Shown: piece after piece, positions 18,890 to 27,465 of the stretch
Numbering within the stretch: position 1 is the first letter of the stretch
Layout of the letters: every line of letters begins with the position of its first letter
NCBI RefSeq assembly: GCF_009720655.1
Contig: NZ_WNKS01000001.1
Span: 186,001-250,000, forward strand
Reading direction: 5' to 3'
From: Rhodoblastus acidophilus
GTDB lineage: Bacteria; Pseudomonadota; Alphaproteobacteria; Rhizobiales; Beijerinckiaceae
DNA: 64,000 nt
Translations under genes and position numbers: made by a program
The notes under the pieces: generated by a model
What the model was told of the DNA's origin: nothing
The model's input: the letters and a program-made list of their open reading frames with translations, nothing else
The model's database searches: none

Positions 18890-19708
18890 ATGTGTCACAG
18901 GCGGTTCTTCACTCAATTTTCGGCGGGTGGCGTGTTCCTCGCCCTTTCGCTCGCGGCTTTTCCGGCTCTGGCGCTCGACCCCGCGCCCGCTGCTGCGCCC
19001 GCGCAGGTCACCAATATCACCGTTTTCGCCGCGGCCAGCCTGAAGAACGCGCTGGGCGAGGCCGCCGCCGCCTGGAAGGCCAAGACCGGCGAAGAGGTCT
19101 CCGTCTCCTACGCCGCCTCCTTTCCGCTGGCGCGCCAGATCGAGGCCGGCGCCCCCGCCGACATTTTTGTCGGCGCCGACGAGGAGAGCATGGACTATCT
19201 CGCCGGCAAGAATCTTGTGAAACCTGAGTCGCGAAAAGACTTTCTCTCGAACGAACTGGTGCTCGTCGCCCCGACCGGCGGTCCCGACAAGGTGGAGCTG
19301 ACGGTGGCGGGGGTGACCGGCGCGCTGAAAGATGGCCGCATGGCGCTGGGCGATCCCTCCAGCGTGCCCGCCGGCAAATATGCGAAGGCGGCGCTGACCA
19401 AGCTGAACATCTGGGACGCGGTGAAGGACCATCTGGCGCTCGCCGACAGCGTTCGCTCGGCCCTGCTCTATGTCTCGCGCGGCGAGACCCCGCTGGGGGT
19501 GGTCTATCTCACCGACGCCAAGGCGGCGGCCAAGGACACCAGAATCGTCGCCACTTTCCCTGAAAACACCCATGCGCCGATCCGCTATCCCATCGCGCTG
19601 ACCGCGACCGCCAAGGAGCCCGCCGGCAAATTCTTGGCGTGGCTGCTTGGCTCGGAGGGCGCGCCCTTCTTCAAGAAGCAGGGATTTGGCGTGCTCACCG
19701 CCAAGTGA
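18890..19708 (+). CDS. modA: Molybdate ABC transporter substrate-binding protein
   Basis: Periplasmic molybdate-binding protein. After a signal peptide (GGVFLALSLAAFPALA) come the ModA blocks ITVFAAASLKNAL, VSYAASFPLARQIEAGAPAD, DIFVGADEESM, and ALGDPSSVPAGKYAKAAL. The start at 18890 (MCHRRFFTQ) follows AAAGGATAA; an upstream ATG (18821) gives an implausible Arg-rich leader. The modB and modC partners are not adjacent. A stable hairpin follows the stop, so it appears to be a single-gene unit. Confidence 0.92.
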   Translation: MCHRRFFTQFSAGGVFLALSLAAFPALALDPAPAAAPAQVTNITVFAAASLKNALGEAAAAWKAKTGEEVSVSYAASFPLARQIEAGAPADIFVGADEESMDYLAGKNLVKPESRKDFLSNELVLVAPTGGPDKVELTVAGVTGALKDGRMALGDPSSVPAGKYAKAALTKLNIWDAVKDHLALADSVRSALLYVSRGETPLGVVYLTDAKAAAKDTRIVATFPENTHAPIRYPIALTATAKEPAGKFLAWLLGSEGAPFFKKQGFGVLTAK

Positions 19709-19715
19709 ATCCTCT

Positions 19716-19749
19716 GGCGGCGGCGATGGGAACCGAAATCGCCGCCGCC
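19716..19749 (+). terminator. Hairpin after modA
   Basis: A perfect 12-base stem (GGCGGCGGCGAT with ATCGCCGCCGCC) and a 10-base loop begin seven bases after the modA stop. There is no T-run, so it may act as a transcript-end stabiliser or a weak terminator. Confidence 0.5.
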
Positions 19750-19884
19750 ACCGCCTGGTTCAATTCGGTGGGACCATGTTCCCTCGGCGCCGCATGAAAG
19801 CCACAAGGGCGCCAGCGTCTGTAAATCGCTGTATCTCTGGCGGGCGTGCTGCTTTACCGTCCGGCGCGACACAGGAGAAGCGAC

Positions 19885-20691
19885 ATGCCGGAATTGACCA
19901 TGCAAGCTCGGCAAATCATCGAGTCTCTCGCCAATGCGCATGGCGTCAGCGCCGGCGCCGTGGAAACCCTCTTGCACGCGGTCGCCGCGGGCAATGGCGC
20001 GCAGGCCCAATTCAATCATCCCGAACTCGGCGGCATGGGACAATGGTCTCAAGGCGGCATGCTGATGATCGGCGACATGTTCAACCAGGGCCTGAAATAC
20101 AAGGTGGGCGCCCTGTGTGATGAACTGTCGGCGCTGCTGCGCAACCAGCCGGTTTTCGCGCCGGCGCAAGTGCAGTCGCAGGGGTTCGGGCAGAGCCAGC
20201 AGCAGGGCATGGGACTGGGGGCCAGCCTGTTCGTGCAGCGGTCCGGCTTGTGGCCGGCGGAACTGGGGGCGCCCTCATCGTCCGGCGGGCAAAACGACAT
20301 GAGCTATGCCTATTTCCCGGCGACCCGGCGGCTGGCGATTCGCGTCGGCGGCGATCTCCGCATTTACGACACCGGCGACCACCAGATCGGCGGCGTCTCG
20401 CAGCAGCAGAGCGGCGACCAGTCGCTGACCTTCACCAGCCAATACGGCCTGGTGCGCGTGGCCGACCTGCCGCTGGTCGGCCCGGTCGCGCAGAACCTCG
20501 TCGAACCCGCCGCCGCATCACAGCCCGCCTCGGCGCCGGCGGAATTCGCGCCCCCGCCGCCGGCCGCGCCGTCTCGCGCCGCTGACGATATTTTCGCCCT
20601 GATCGAAAAACTCGCCGCGCTCAAGGAGAAAAATATCCTCACCGACGAGGAATTCACGGCCAAAAAAACCGAATTGCTGAGCAGGCTGTGA
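19885..20691 (+). CDS. SHOCT domain protein
   Basis: A 268-residue cytosolic protein. The N-terminal region (MPELTMQARQIIESLANAHG) resembles proteins often paired with SHOCT. The middle is Gln/Gly-rich with a beta domain, followed by a Pro/Ala linker (APPPPAAPSRAA). The last 30 residues form a SHOCT motif (IEKLAALKEKNILTDEEFTA), a short C-terminal domain linked to oligomerisation. AGGAGAAGCGAC precedes the ATG at 19885, fixing the start; an upstream ATG (19846) is not supported. No defined function. Confidence 0.75.
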   Translation: MPELTMQARQIIESLANAHGVSAGAVETLLHAVAAGNGAQAQFNHPELGGMGQWSQGGMLMIGDMFNQGLKYKVGALCDELSALLRNQPVFAPAQVQSQGFGQSQQQGMGLGASLFVQRSGLWPAELGAPSSSGGQNDMSYAYFPATRRLAIRVGGDLRIYDTGDHQIGGVSQQQSGDQSLTFTSQYGLVRVADLPLVGPVAQNLVEPAAASQPASAPAEFAPPPPAAPSRAADDIFALIEKLAALKEKNILTDEEFTAKKTELLSRL

Positions 20692-20741
20692 CGCAATGAG
20701 GTTTTGTGGCGCGTTCTTCGGTCGGGGACTGCGCCGTTTCG

Positions 20742-21200
20742 CTATCGCCGCGACCTGAAAAAATCCCGCAGGATGGTCGCGGCCTCGCTGGCGCGGATGC
20801 CGCCGTAGACCTCCGGTTTGTGATGGCAGGTCTTTTGGGAAAAGAAACGCGGGCCGTTTTCCACCGCGCCGCCCTTTTCGTCCTCGGCGGCGTAATACAG
20901 CCGCCGCACTCGCGCGTGTGAAATCGCGCCGGCGCACATGGCGCAGGGCTCCAGCGTCACATAGAGATCGCAGCCCGTCAGGCGTTCGTCCGAAAGTTTT
21001 CGCGCGGCCTCGCGGATCACCAGTATTTCCGCGTGGGCGGTGGGATCGCGGTCCTCCAGCGTGCGATTGCCGGCGCTCGCGATAATCTGGCCGTCCTTGA
21101 CCAGACAGGCGCCGATGGGGGCCTCGCCGCGCAGCGCGGCGGCGCGCGCCTCGAAGAAAGCGCGATCCCAGGCGGCGTTCAGGCGGACAGTCTGTGACAC
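20742..21200 (-). CDS. tadA: tRNA adenosine(34) deaminase
   Basis: TadA deaminates adenosine-34 of tRNA-Arg(ACG) to inosine. The 152 residues hold the zinc and catalytic motif PTAHAEIL and the second zinc motif TLEPCAMCAGAI, with the conserved GAVENG and downstream FF region. Length is right for TadA rather than a cytosine deaminase. It converges on the SHOCT gene (51-base gap) and diverges from the DUF2267 gene. Confidence 0.93.
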   Translation of the reverse strand: MSQTVRLNAAWDRAFFEARAAALRGEAPIGACLVKDGQIIASAGNRTLEDRDPTAHAEILVIREAARKLSDERLTGCDLYVTLEPCAMCAGAISHARVRRLYYAAEDEKGGAVENGPRFFSQKTCHHKPEVYGGIRASEAATILRDFFRSRR

Positions 21201-21287
21201 GGCGAAACCATTGCAAATTTACGCGCGGCGGAGTTTTGGGGCAAAATGCCCGCCGCGCAAGAGGCGGGGGAGCCTCGGAGGACGCCC

Positions 21288-21713
21288 ATGCCCATGCCGA
21301 TGACCTATCAGCACGCCTCGGAAGATTTCGAGCGTTTTTTGGGCGAGGTGATCGCGCGCACGGGCCTGACCACGCGAAACCAGGCCTTCACCACCGTGCA
21401 GGGCGTTCTCCTGACGTTTCGCCGGAGGCTGTCGCCGCGCGAGGCGCTTCGCTTCGCCGACGCGCTGCCGCCGGTGCTGCGCGCGCTTTTCGTCGCGGAC
21501 TGGGAAATCGACGCGCCGCGTCCGCCCTTCGGCGACCGCGCGACCTGGACGCGCGAGGCGCAATCCCTGCGAAAAGATCATAATTTTTCGCCCGACGGCG
21601 CCATTGCCGATGTCGCGGCGGCGCTGCGCGCCGTGATCGGCGACCAGCGGCTCGATGCAGCCCTGGCGGAGCTGCCCGGCGCGCCCCAAGAATTCTGGTC
21701 CGTCGCGCCGTGA
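21288..21713 (+). CDS. DUF2267 protein
   Basis: A 141-residue DUF2267 protein: one small helical domain with ASEDFERFLGEVIARTGLTT, LLTFRRRLSPREALRFADAL and LPPVLRALFVADWEI. The family is widespread and uncharacterised. GGAGGACGCCC directly in front of the ATG at 21288 fixes the start, discarding 14 upstream codons. It precedes the pseudouridine synthase gene by 54 bases. Confidence 0.85.
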   Translation: MPMPMTYQHASEDFERFLGEVIARTGLTTRNQAFTTVQGVLLTFRRRLSPREALRFADALPPVLRALFVADWEIDAPRPPFGDRATWTREAQSLRKDHNFSPDGAIADVAAALRAVIGDQRLDAALAELPGAPQEFWSVAP

Positions 21714-21767
21714 ACCAAGGCCGCAAAAAGCTTCGAAAAAATCTTGCGCCTCTGCTATCAGAGCGGG

Positions 21768-23537
21768 ATGACCAGAGACAAAGACCAGAAATCCGGCAAG
21801 AAACCGCCCAGAAGCCGCCCCTCTCGCGGAAAAGTGCTGGAGGCGGTGGACAAGGCCCATGAGGGCGAGCGCATCGCCAAGGTGATGGCGCGCGCCGGCC
21901 TGTGCTCGCGCCGCGACGCCGAAGACTGGATCGCAGCCGGCCGCGTGGCGGTGAACGGCAAGGTTTTGGAGTCCGCCGCGCTGAATGTCACCGAGGACGA
22001 CACGGTTCTGGTGGACGGCAAGCCGCTCGCCACGCGCGAGCGCACGCGGCTGTTCCTGTTCCACAAGCCGCGCGGCCTCGTCACCACCGATCGCGACCCG
22101 GAAGGGCGCGCCACCGTGTTCGACTATATCGCGGACAACAATCCGGATTTGCCGCGCCTGATGTCGATCGGGCGGCTCGACATCAACACCGAAGGGCTGT
22201 TGCTGCTGACCAATGACGGCGGTCTCGCCCGCGTGCTGGAGCTGCCGTCCACGGGCTGGCTGCGCCGCTATCGCGCCCGCGCCAATGGCGCGACCGACCA
22301 GGCCCGGCTCGACACGCTGAAAGACGGCGTGACCATTGACGGCATCGACTATGCCGGGGTTGAGGCGAAGCTCGACCGCGTGCAGGGGGCGAATGTCTGG
22401 ATCACCCTGGGGCTGCGCGAAGGGAAAAACCGCGAGGTCAAGCGGTTGCTCGAATATTTGGGGCTGGCGGTGAACCGGCTCATTCGCGTCTCCTATGGCC
22501 CGTTCCAGCTCGGCGAATTGCCGGAGGGGACGGTCGAGGAGGTCAAGACGCGCGTGCTCGCCGACCAGCTGGGCGCAAAGCTGGCGCAGGAGGCGGGAGT
22601 CGATTTCGACGGGCCGGTGATCGACCGCACGCCCGAGCCGGAGCCCGAGGTCGCGCCCAAGGCGCGCCCGCCGCGCGCGCCCGAAAAAGTCCGGCCGCAT
22701 CGCGCGGCGCCGGAGGAGCGGCGTCCCGGGACAGAAAAGCCCGGTCCGCGAAAGCATGTTTCGGCTTTGCGCGACGAGCGCGTCAAGGCGGAGAAGGGGC
22801 CGCGCCGCCGCATCGAGACCGGCGCCACCGCCGACCGCAATGGCCGCACCGTCGCGGTGGAGCGGGTGAGCGTGGCGCGCCGGGTTGAGGACGCGCCGGT
22901 CGATTCGCGCAACGCCCGCCGATTCCGCGCCGAACGCGAGGGGGTCGAGGCCAAGCCGGCGCCGCGCGGCAGGGCCGGCGGCGACAAGGAGTTTCGGCCG
23001 CGGGGTCAAACGGCCGAGGGCCGGGACCGCAGCGGCAAGGCGTTTGGCGGTCCGCGTGACGAATCCGGCGGCGACAGGCCGTTCCGGCGTCCGCGCGCCG
23101 AATCGGGCGCGCAAGAGAAATTCGACCGTCCGCGCCGCGATGGCGGCGGCAAGGCGTTTGGCGGTCCGCGTGACGAATCCGGCGGCGACAAGCCGTTCCG
23201 CCCGCGCGGCGAGGGCGGCGAGCGCAAGACATTCGGCAAACCGAGGGGTGAAGCCGGCGGCGGCAAGGCGTTTGGCGCCTCGCGCGGCGAGACCGGCGGC
23301 GACAAGCTGTTCCGCCCGCGCGGCGAGGGCGGCGAGCGCAAGACATTCGGCAAACCGAGGGACGAAGCCGGCGGCGGCAAGAGTTTCAGGCCGCGCGCCG
23401 AATCGGGCGGTGAAAAAAAATTCGGCGGGCCGCGCGGTGAAACCGGAGCCGCCAAGACGTTTCGGCGCGGGCCCAAGCCGGTCGGCGGCGCGCCCAGAGC
23501 CGGCGGCGGTCCCAAAAAGCCGCCGCGCAAGAGCTGA
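21768..23537 (+). CDS. RluB-type pseudouridine synthase with long repeat tail
   Basis: RluB/RsuA-family pseudouridine synthase, probably modifying 23S rRNA. Residues about 30-95 form an S4-like RNA-binding domain (VMARAGLCSRRDAEDWIAAG). The catalytic domain runs about 95-280 with motif II GRLDINTEGLLLLTNDG and REGKNREVKRLLEYLGL. From residue 290 to the end (589) the chain is a disordered, highly charged Arg/Gly/Glu/Pro tail; residues about 423-555 are built on a 38-residue tandem repeat. The start at 21768 (MTRDKDQ) avoids an eight-residue leader. The stop overlaps the rsmD start (TGATG). Confidence 0.9.
   Translation: MTRDKDQKSGKKPPRSRPSRGKVLEAVDKAHEGERIAKVMARAGLCSRRDAEDWIAAGRVAVNGKVLESAALNVTEDDTVLVDGKPLATRERTRLFLFHKPRGLVTTDRDPEGRATVFDYIADNNPDLPRLMSIGRLDINTEGLLLLTNDGGLARVLELPSTGWLRRYRARANGATDQARLDTLKDGVTIDGIDYAGVEAKLDRVQGANVWITLGLREGKNREVKRLLEYLGLAVNRLIRVSYGPFQLGELPEGTVEEVKTRVLADQLGAKLAQEAGVDFDGPVIDRTPEPEPEVAPKARPPRAPEKVRPHRAAPEERRPGTEKPGPRKHVSALRDERVKAEKGPRRRIETGATADRNGRTVAVERVSVARRVEDAPVDSRNARRFRAEREGVEAKPAPRGRAGGDKEFRPRGQTAEGRDRSGKAFGGPRDESGGDRPFRRPRAESGAQEKFDRPRRDGGGKAFGGPRDESGGDKPFRPRGEGGERKTFGKPRGEAGGGKAFGASRGETGGDKLFRPRGEGGERKTFGKPRDEAGGGKSFRPRAESGGEKKFGGPRGETGAAKTFRRGPKPVGGAPRAGGGPKKPPRKS
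23034..23430 (+). repeat. In-frame tandem repeat, 114-base unit
   Basis: Inside the pseudouridine synthase gene, blocks such as GGCAAGGCGTTTGGCGGTCC recur at 23034 and 23148, and CCCGCGCGGCGAGGGCGGCG at 23201 and 23315, each 114 bases apart (38 codons). About three and a half copies are present, diverging towards the ends. The unit keeps the reading frame and encodes Gly/Arg/Glu-rich sequence. Confidence 0.85.
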
Positions 23538-24112
23538 TGCGAATCGTCGGCGGCCGGCTGAAGGGTCGCGCGCTGAACGGTCCGCGCGGCGACGGCATCA
23601 GGCCGACCTCGGACCGGCTGCGCGAGAGCCTTTTTAACGTTCTCGCCCATTCCTATGGCGATCCCGTTCCGGGCGCGCGGGTCATCGACCTGTTCGCCGG
23701 CACCGGCGCGCTCGGGCTGGAGGCGGTTTCGCGCGGCGCCGCCTTCGCGCTGCTGGTCGATGACGGCGCCCAGGCGCGGGCGCTGATCCGCGAAAATGTG
23801 GAAAACCTCGGCCTTGGCGGCGTCACCCGCATTTTTCGCCGCGACGCCCGCCGTCTCGGCGACGCGCCGCCCGGTCCCGCCTATGACCTCGCCTTTCTCG
23901 ATCCGCCCTATGATCGCGGCCTCGCCGAGCCGGCGCTGACGTCTTTGGCGCGCGGGGGGTGGCTTGCGGCGGGCGCGCTGGCGGTGGTGGAGGAGGCGGT
24001 CGCCGCCATGTTCGAGCCCGCGCCGGGCTTCGAGGTGCTGGAGCGCCGCGACTACGGCGAGACCGAACTGATCCTGTTGCGCTTCGGTGACTCCGGTGTT
24101 TCCGGCGATTGA
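23537..24112 (+). CDS. rsmD: 16S rRNA guanine(966)-N2 methyltransferase
   Basis: RsmD methylates G966 of 16S rRNA. The 191-residue protein opens with the family signature MRIVGGRLKGR and RPTSDRLRESLFNVL, has the SAM site VIDLFAGTGALGLEAVSRGA, and the catalytic FLDPPYDRG. Its ATG shares a base with the stop of the pseudouridine synthase gene, so the two rRNA-modifying enzymes are probably translationally coupled. Confidence 0.94.
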   Translation: MRIVGGRLKGRALNGPRGDGIRPTSDRLRESLFNVLAHSYGDPVPGARVIDLFAGTGALGLEAVSRGAAFALLVDDGAQARALIRENVENLGLGGVTRIFRRDARRLGDAPPGPAYDLAFLDPPYDRGLAEPALTSLARGGWLAAGALAVVEEAVAAMFEPAPGFEVLERRDYGETELILLRFGDSGVSGD

Positions 24113-24269
24113 GCGCGGCGAGACTCGTCTGGACAGCTCCAAAACTTTCTGTTATCGCAGCCCCAACGGTCCGGCGCTCCGCAAGCGCTAAATCTTGTCA
24201 ATGCGGCTCGACAGCCGAATGCGCGAAAATAGCGCTTCGGCGACTGGCCTTTTTAAATGGGATGACGGC

Positions 24270-24503
24270 GTGCAGGTTCTGGTTCGCGACAACAATGTCG
24301 ATCAGGCGCTCAAGGCGCTGAAGAAAAAGATGCAGCGTGAAGGTATCTTTCGCGAGATGAAGCTGCGCGGCCATTACGAAAAGCCTTCCGAGAAGCGCGC
24401 CCGCGAGCAGGCGGAAGCCGTTCGTCGCGCCAGAAAGCTTGCGCGCAAGAAGCTGCAGCGCGAAGGCCTGCTGCCGGTCAAGGCCAAGCCGGCCGCCCGC
24501 TGA
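24270..24503 (+). CDS. rpsU: 30S ribosomal protein S21
   Basis: S21 of the small ribosomal subunit. The protein starts [20 protein letters not shown] at a GTG (24270); the family begins with Met-Gln-Val-Leu-Val, so the GTG is the true start, and a GGGATGA box precedes it. The frame is open for 25 codons further up but that stretch (MSMRLDSRM...) is not S21-like. The 77 residues end in a basic tail. A strong terminator follows. Confidence 0.94.
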   Translation: MQVLVRDNNVDQALKALKKKMQREGIFREMKLRGHYEKPSEKRAREQAEAVRRARKLARKKLQREGLLPVKAKPAAR

Positions 24504-24527
24504 TCGTATTTTGCTTGTCCTGCGTTC

Positions 24528-24566
24528 GCGCCCCCGCTAGACCTGCGGCGGGCGCTTTCGCTTTTT
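24528..24566 (+). terminator. Rho-independent terminator after rpsU
   Basis: GC-rich stem GCGCCCCCGC paired with GCGGCGGGCGC (one bulge), a seven-base loop, then TTTCGCTTTTTT, 25 bases after the rpsU stop. Confidence 0.75.
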
Positions 24567-24635
24567 TGCCGCCTTTCTGCTTTAATCCGAGCCTATTCGG
24601 GGCGGCTTTCCCGGAAAACTGCGGGGAATTTTGAC

Positions 24636-25472
24636 ATGGTCCGATTTCGTTCTTCCCTAATCGCGCTCGCGGCCTTGGCGGCTCCGCTCGCCGGATGCGA
24701 TTCGATGAGCGGAATCTCGACGCGCGGGCCCGGCTATGCGGAAGTTTCCGTCGCCGACCCCAAGGCGGTCGCGGCCAATATCGATTCGCTCGACGCCGTG
24801 GTGGTGGCGCATCCCAACGATCCCGAAGCCTATAACACGCGCGGCGTCGCCCAGGCGAAGATCGGCAAGTACGACCGCGCCATCGCCGATTTCAGCCAGG
24901 CCATCAAACTCGATCCGCGCAACGCCTCCGCCTATACCAATCGCGCGCTGGCCGAGCGGCAGATCGGCGCGAATGACGCGGCGCTCACCGACTTCACCCA
25001 CGCCATCGACTCCAATCCGAACCACGGCCCCGCCTATCTCGGCCGCGCCAACCTGCTGCGCGCCCAGAACAGGCTGCCCGAGGCGATGAGCGACCTCGAC
25101 CAGGCGATTCGCCTCAATCCGGAAAACGCCCAGTCGTTTCACGCGCGCGGGCTGATCCACCAGAAGAACGGCGACAACGACCGCGCCGTAAAAGATTTCG
25201 ACAACGCCATCGACCGCGATCCCTTCGCCGCCGCGCCCTATCAGGCGCGCGGCCAGAGTTTTCTCTCCCTGGGCAAGCCGGACAAGGCCATCGAGGATTT
25301 CAACGCCGCGCTCAATGTCGACAACCGCAACGCGGAGGCCTGGGCCATGCTCGGCTACGCCTACGAGAAGAAGGGCGATCGCAAGCTGGCCGCGGAAAAC
25401 TACCGCCGCGCGCTGTCGATCAACCCCGAGCAGCCCATCGCCAAGCAGGGGGCTGGCCGAGTCGGCGCGTAA
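24636..25472 (+). CDS. TPR-repeat lipoprotein
   Basis: Predicted outer- or inner-membrane lipoprotein of 278 residues: signal peptide with lipobox LAGC (Cys21), then about six tetratricopeptide repeats from residue 55 to the end (for example AYNTRGVAQAKIGKYDRAIA and AWAMLGYAYEKKGDRKLAAE). Proteins like this (NlpI-like) act as scaffolds for envelope complexes. No neighbour suggests a partner. The DUF2093 gene converges from the other side, with a palindromic repeat in the gap. Confidence 0.82.
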   Translation: MVRFRSSLIALAALAAPLAGCDSMSGISTRGPGYAEVSVADPKAVAANIDSLDAVVVAHPNDPEAYNTRGVAQAKIGKYDRAIADFSQAIKLDPRNASAYTNRALAERQIGANDAALTDFTHAIDSNPNHGPAYLGRANLLRAQNRLPEAMSDLDQAIRLNPENAQSFHARGLIHQKNGDNDRAVKDFDNAIDRDPFAAAPYQARGQSFLSLGKPDKAIEDFNAALNVDNRNAEAWAMLGYAYEKKGDRKLAAENYRRALSINPEQPIAKQGAGRVGA

Positions 25473-25475
25473 GCG

Positions 25476-25525
25476 GCGATTTCGTTTTCCTGGATCGCGA
25501 AGCGATCTTGCGGAAACCGTATCAG
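25476..25525 (-). repeat. Stop-codon palindromic repeat, family C copy 1
   Basis: Read on the minus strand the element begins CTGATACGGTTTCCGCAAGA and folds as TTTCC...GATCGC-TTC-GCGATC...GGAAA. The TGA within CTGATACGG is the stop codon of the DUF2093 gene. An inverted close match lies at 53895-53948 and shorter relatives at 34563-34599 and 53993-54023. Confidence 0.8.
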
Positions 25526-25746
25526 TTGACCTCGCCGAGCTGCTTCAGCCGCAGCATTTTCGCTTCCGGGCTGGCGTAGGCTTCCTGACGATCCACGTTC
25601 CAGTAGGTGAGCCGGTCCAGCGCGATCTGCGCGCCGGTCGCGGCGCAAACGACGAAGGCGCCCGGCTTCTTCACGCGAAATTCGCCGTCGAGATATTCCA
25701 CTTCGGCGGCGCCTGGCGGCGGCGGACGGCGATCGAGCCGGTTCAT
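25522..25746 (-). CDS. DUF2093 protein
   Basis: A 74-residue protein of the alphaproteobacterial DUF2093 family, function unknown. It contains the family pattern EVEYLDGEFRVKKPGAFVVC followed by GAQIALDRLTYWNVDRQEAY and ASPEA. AAGGAG lies seven bases before the ATG. Its stop codon is formed by the first bases of a palindromic repeat. Confidence 0.85.
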   Translation of the reverse strand: MNRLDRRPPPPGAAEVEYLDGEFRVKKPGAFVVCAATGAQIALDRLTYWNVDRQEAYASPEAKMLRLKQLGEVN

Positions 25747-25824
25747 CGAAAAACTCCTTCAGGGCGCGGGTTAAGAAACGATGTAATGCCGCGGCGGCCG
25801 CGCTTCAATCAAATTCCAAAGTCC

Positions 25825-27237
25825 TTAAATTCCTAGCCCCTCGCGCGGCTCGGTCGCTTCGGCCTCGGCGGTTCGTCGCGGCCGGCGCAACAGGGTGACC
25901 GCGCAGGTCGCCTGCGTGACCACGCGATGGGCCACGGGGCCAAGGGCGGAGTCCTCGAAGGCGGGCGCGCTGGCGAACAGCAGGATGTGGTCGACGTGGG
26001 TTTCGCGGGCGAAGTCGAGCAGGCTTTTCGCGGGGTCGTCGGCTTCCAGCACATGCGCGGTGGTTCGCCCTCCCAGGTTCAGGCTCTCGGCCCAGCGGCG
26101 CAACTCGATCAGGCGGCGCACATGGCCGCCCGATTCGCCAGTTCTTTGCCTGGGGATCACGGTGACGCAGGCGAGCCGCGCATCCGGCGTCGCCGTCATC
26201 AATTTTCTCGCATGCGTGCGCAAAACATCGGTCGCGGCGACGCCGCCGGAAAAATCCACCGCCGCCATGACAATGGGGGTGTTGGCGCGCCGGGTCGCGA
26301 GGTTTTGCGGGTAGCGCGTCGGCGCGAGTTTGAGCGCCCACCAGCGTTTTCGCGCGGTCAGCCAGGAATCCGCCTTCAGCTTTTCCGAGCGGCCGGTCAG
26401 CGCGATCTGCTCGGGCGCGGCGAGGTTGAGCGCCAGTTGCGCCGCTGAGGCGTATCGGTTTTGGGCGTCCGGCTCCAGACAATGTAGAATCGCCTCCTGC
26501 AGCCAGGGCGGGCAGTCCGGCCGCAAGCGCCGGGGCGGTTCGGGATCGCGCCAGAGACGGCGCGCCAGTTCGGTCTTGCCATGGGGAAAACCGAAGGGGC
26601 GCTCGCCGGTCAGCAGGTAGTAGAGGGTGACGCCCAGGGCAAATATGTCGCTGCGCGGATCGCTGCGGTCGCGCAACACCTGCTCGGGCGCCAGATAGGG
26701 CGCCGTGCCGAACGGCACGCAAAATTCCTCGGCCAAGAGGTCCGGCAGATGCTCGTGTCGCGACAGGCCGAAATCGATCAGGGCGTAAACGCCGTTGGGG
26801 CGGCGGATGATGTTCGACGGCTTGACGTCGAGATGCAGCACGTTTTGCGCATGCAGGCCGGCGAGCGCCTGGGCGACGCCGCGCCCTATCGCCGCGACCT
26901 CTTCGATCGGCAGGGGCAGGTCGTCGACTTTTCGCAACAGGCTCTCGCCCTCGATCAACTCCATGGCGATATAGGGCTGTCGGCTGAAATCGCCCGAGGA
27001 AATGAATCGTGGCGCATGCGGGCCGTGGAGCAGCGGCAGGATCATCTGCTCCATTTCGAGACTGACGATGGCGCTGGCCTCGTCGCCGGGGATTTTTGGG
27101 GCCTTGAGCACCGCCGGCGGCGACATGTCCTCCCGCGTCACCTTCCAGATTTCCGACATGCCGCCGTCGTGCAATCGCTCGACGAAGTGAAAACCGTCGA
27201 GAACGTCGCCGGGCTGGAAGATGGGCGTGTCGGTCAT
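25825..27237 (-). CDS. Ser/Thr protein kinase with C-terminal universal stress protein domain
   Basis: A 470-residue cytosolic fusion. The kinase domain (about 15-275) has the glycine loop LHDGGMSEIW, the ATP-binding Lys45 (VLKAPK), the catalytic loop HLDVKPSN (D137, K139, N142), DFG at 155-157 and APE at 183-185. The Arg before the catalytic Asp is Leu (non-RD), so activation-loop phosphorylation may not be needed. Residues about 319-455 form a universal stress protein domain (PIVMAAVDFS, VDHILLFAS). No membrane segment is present. The start at 27237 (MTDTPIF) is chosen by kinase-domain length. Divergent from PPi-PFK. Confidence 0.82.
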   Translation of the reverse strand: MTDTPIFQPGDVLDGFHFVERLHDGGMSEIWKVTREDMSPPAVLKAPKIPGDEASAIVSLEMEQMILPLLHGPHAPRFISSGDFSRQPYIAMELIEGESLLRKVDDLPLPIEEVAAIGRGVAQALAGLHAQNVLHLDVKPSNIIRRPNGVYALIDFGLSRHEHLPDLLAEEFCVPFGTAPYLAPEQVLRDRSDPRSDIFALGVTLYYLLTGERPFGFPHGKTELARRLWRDPEPPRRLRPDCPPWLQEAILHCLEPDAQNRYASAAQLALNLAAPEQIALTGRSEKLKADSWLTARKRWWALKLAPTRYPQNLATRRANTPIVMAAVDFSGGVAATDVLRTHARKLMTATPDARLACVTVIPRQRTGESGGHVRRLIELRRWAESLNLGGRTTAHVLEADDPAKSLLDFARETHVDHILLFASAPAFEDSALGPVAHRVVTQATCAVTLLRRPRRTAEAEATEPREGLGI

Positions 27238-27396
27238 GGTCCAGGTTACCCGGCGCGGGCGCCAACTGAAATGCGAAATTGCCGCTGGGGCCGCTGTTTT
27301 CTGGAAAAACTTGGGCGAACGCATATTCCGCGCATATTCCGCAAGAGTGGAGTCCGGTTTTGCCAAAAGGATATGGGCAAAAAAGAAGGTTTCAGG

Positions 27397-27428
27397 GCGT
27401 TCCCCGCTTCAAACAAAGCGGGGAACGC
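27397..27428. repeat. Hairpin upstream of the PPi-PFK gene
   Basis: Perfect 13-base stem (GCGTTCCCCGCTT with AAGCGGGGAACGC) and six-base loop in the divergent gap, followed by TCTAGA. Its CTAGAGC-type edge resembles the hairpins at 52056-52099 and 52159-52197, so it is probably another dispersed palindrome rather than a gene-specific switch. Confidence 0.6.
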
Positions 27429-27465
27429 TCTAGAACGGCTCATCCCATTTGCGCGGAGAAAATTC

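Noticed and set aside
26581-27465. Upstream extension of the pfp frame
   Set aside because: It is antisense to the kinase gene; GGAG and the family start fix the ATG at 27466.
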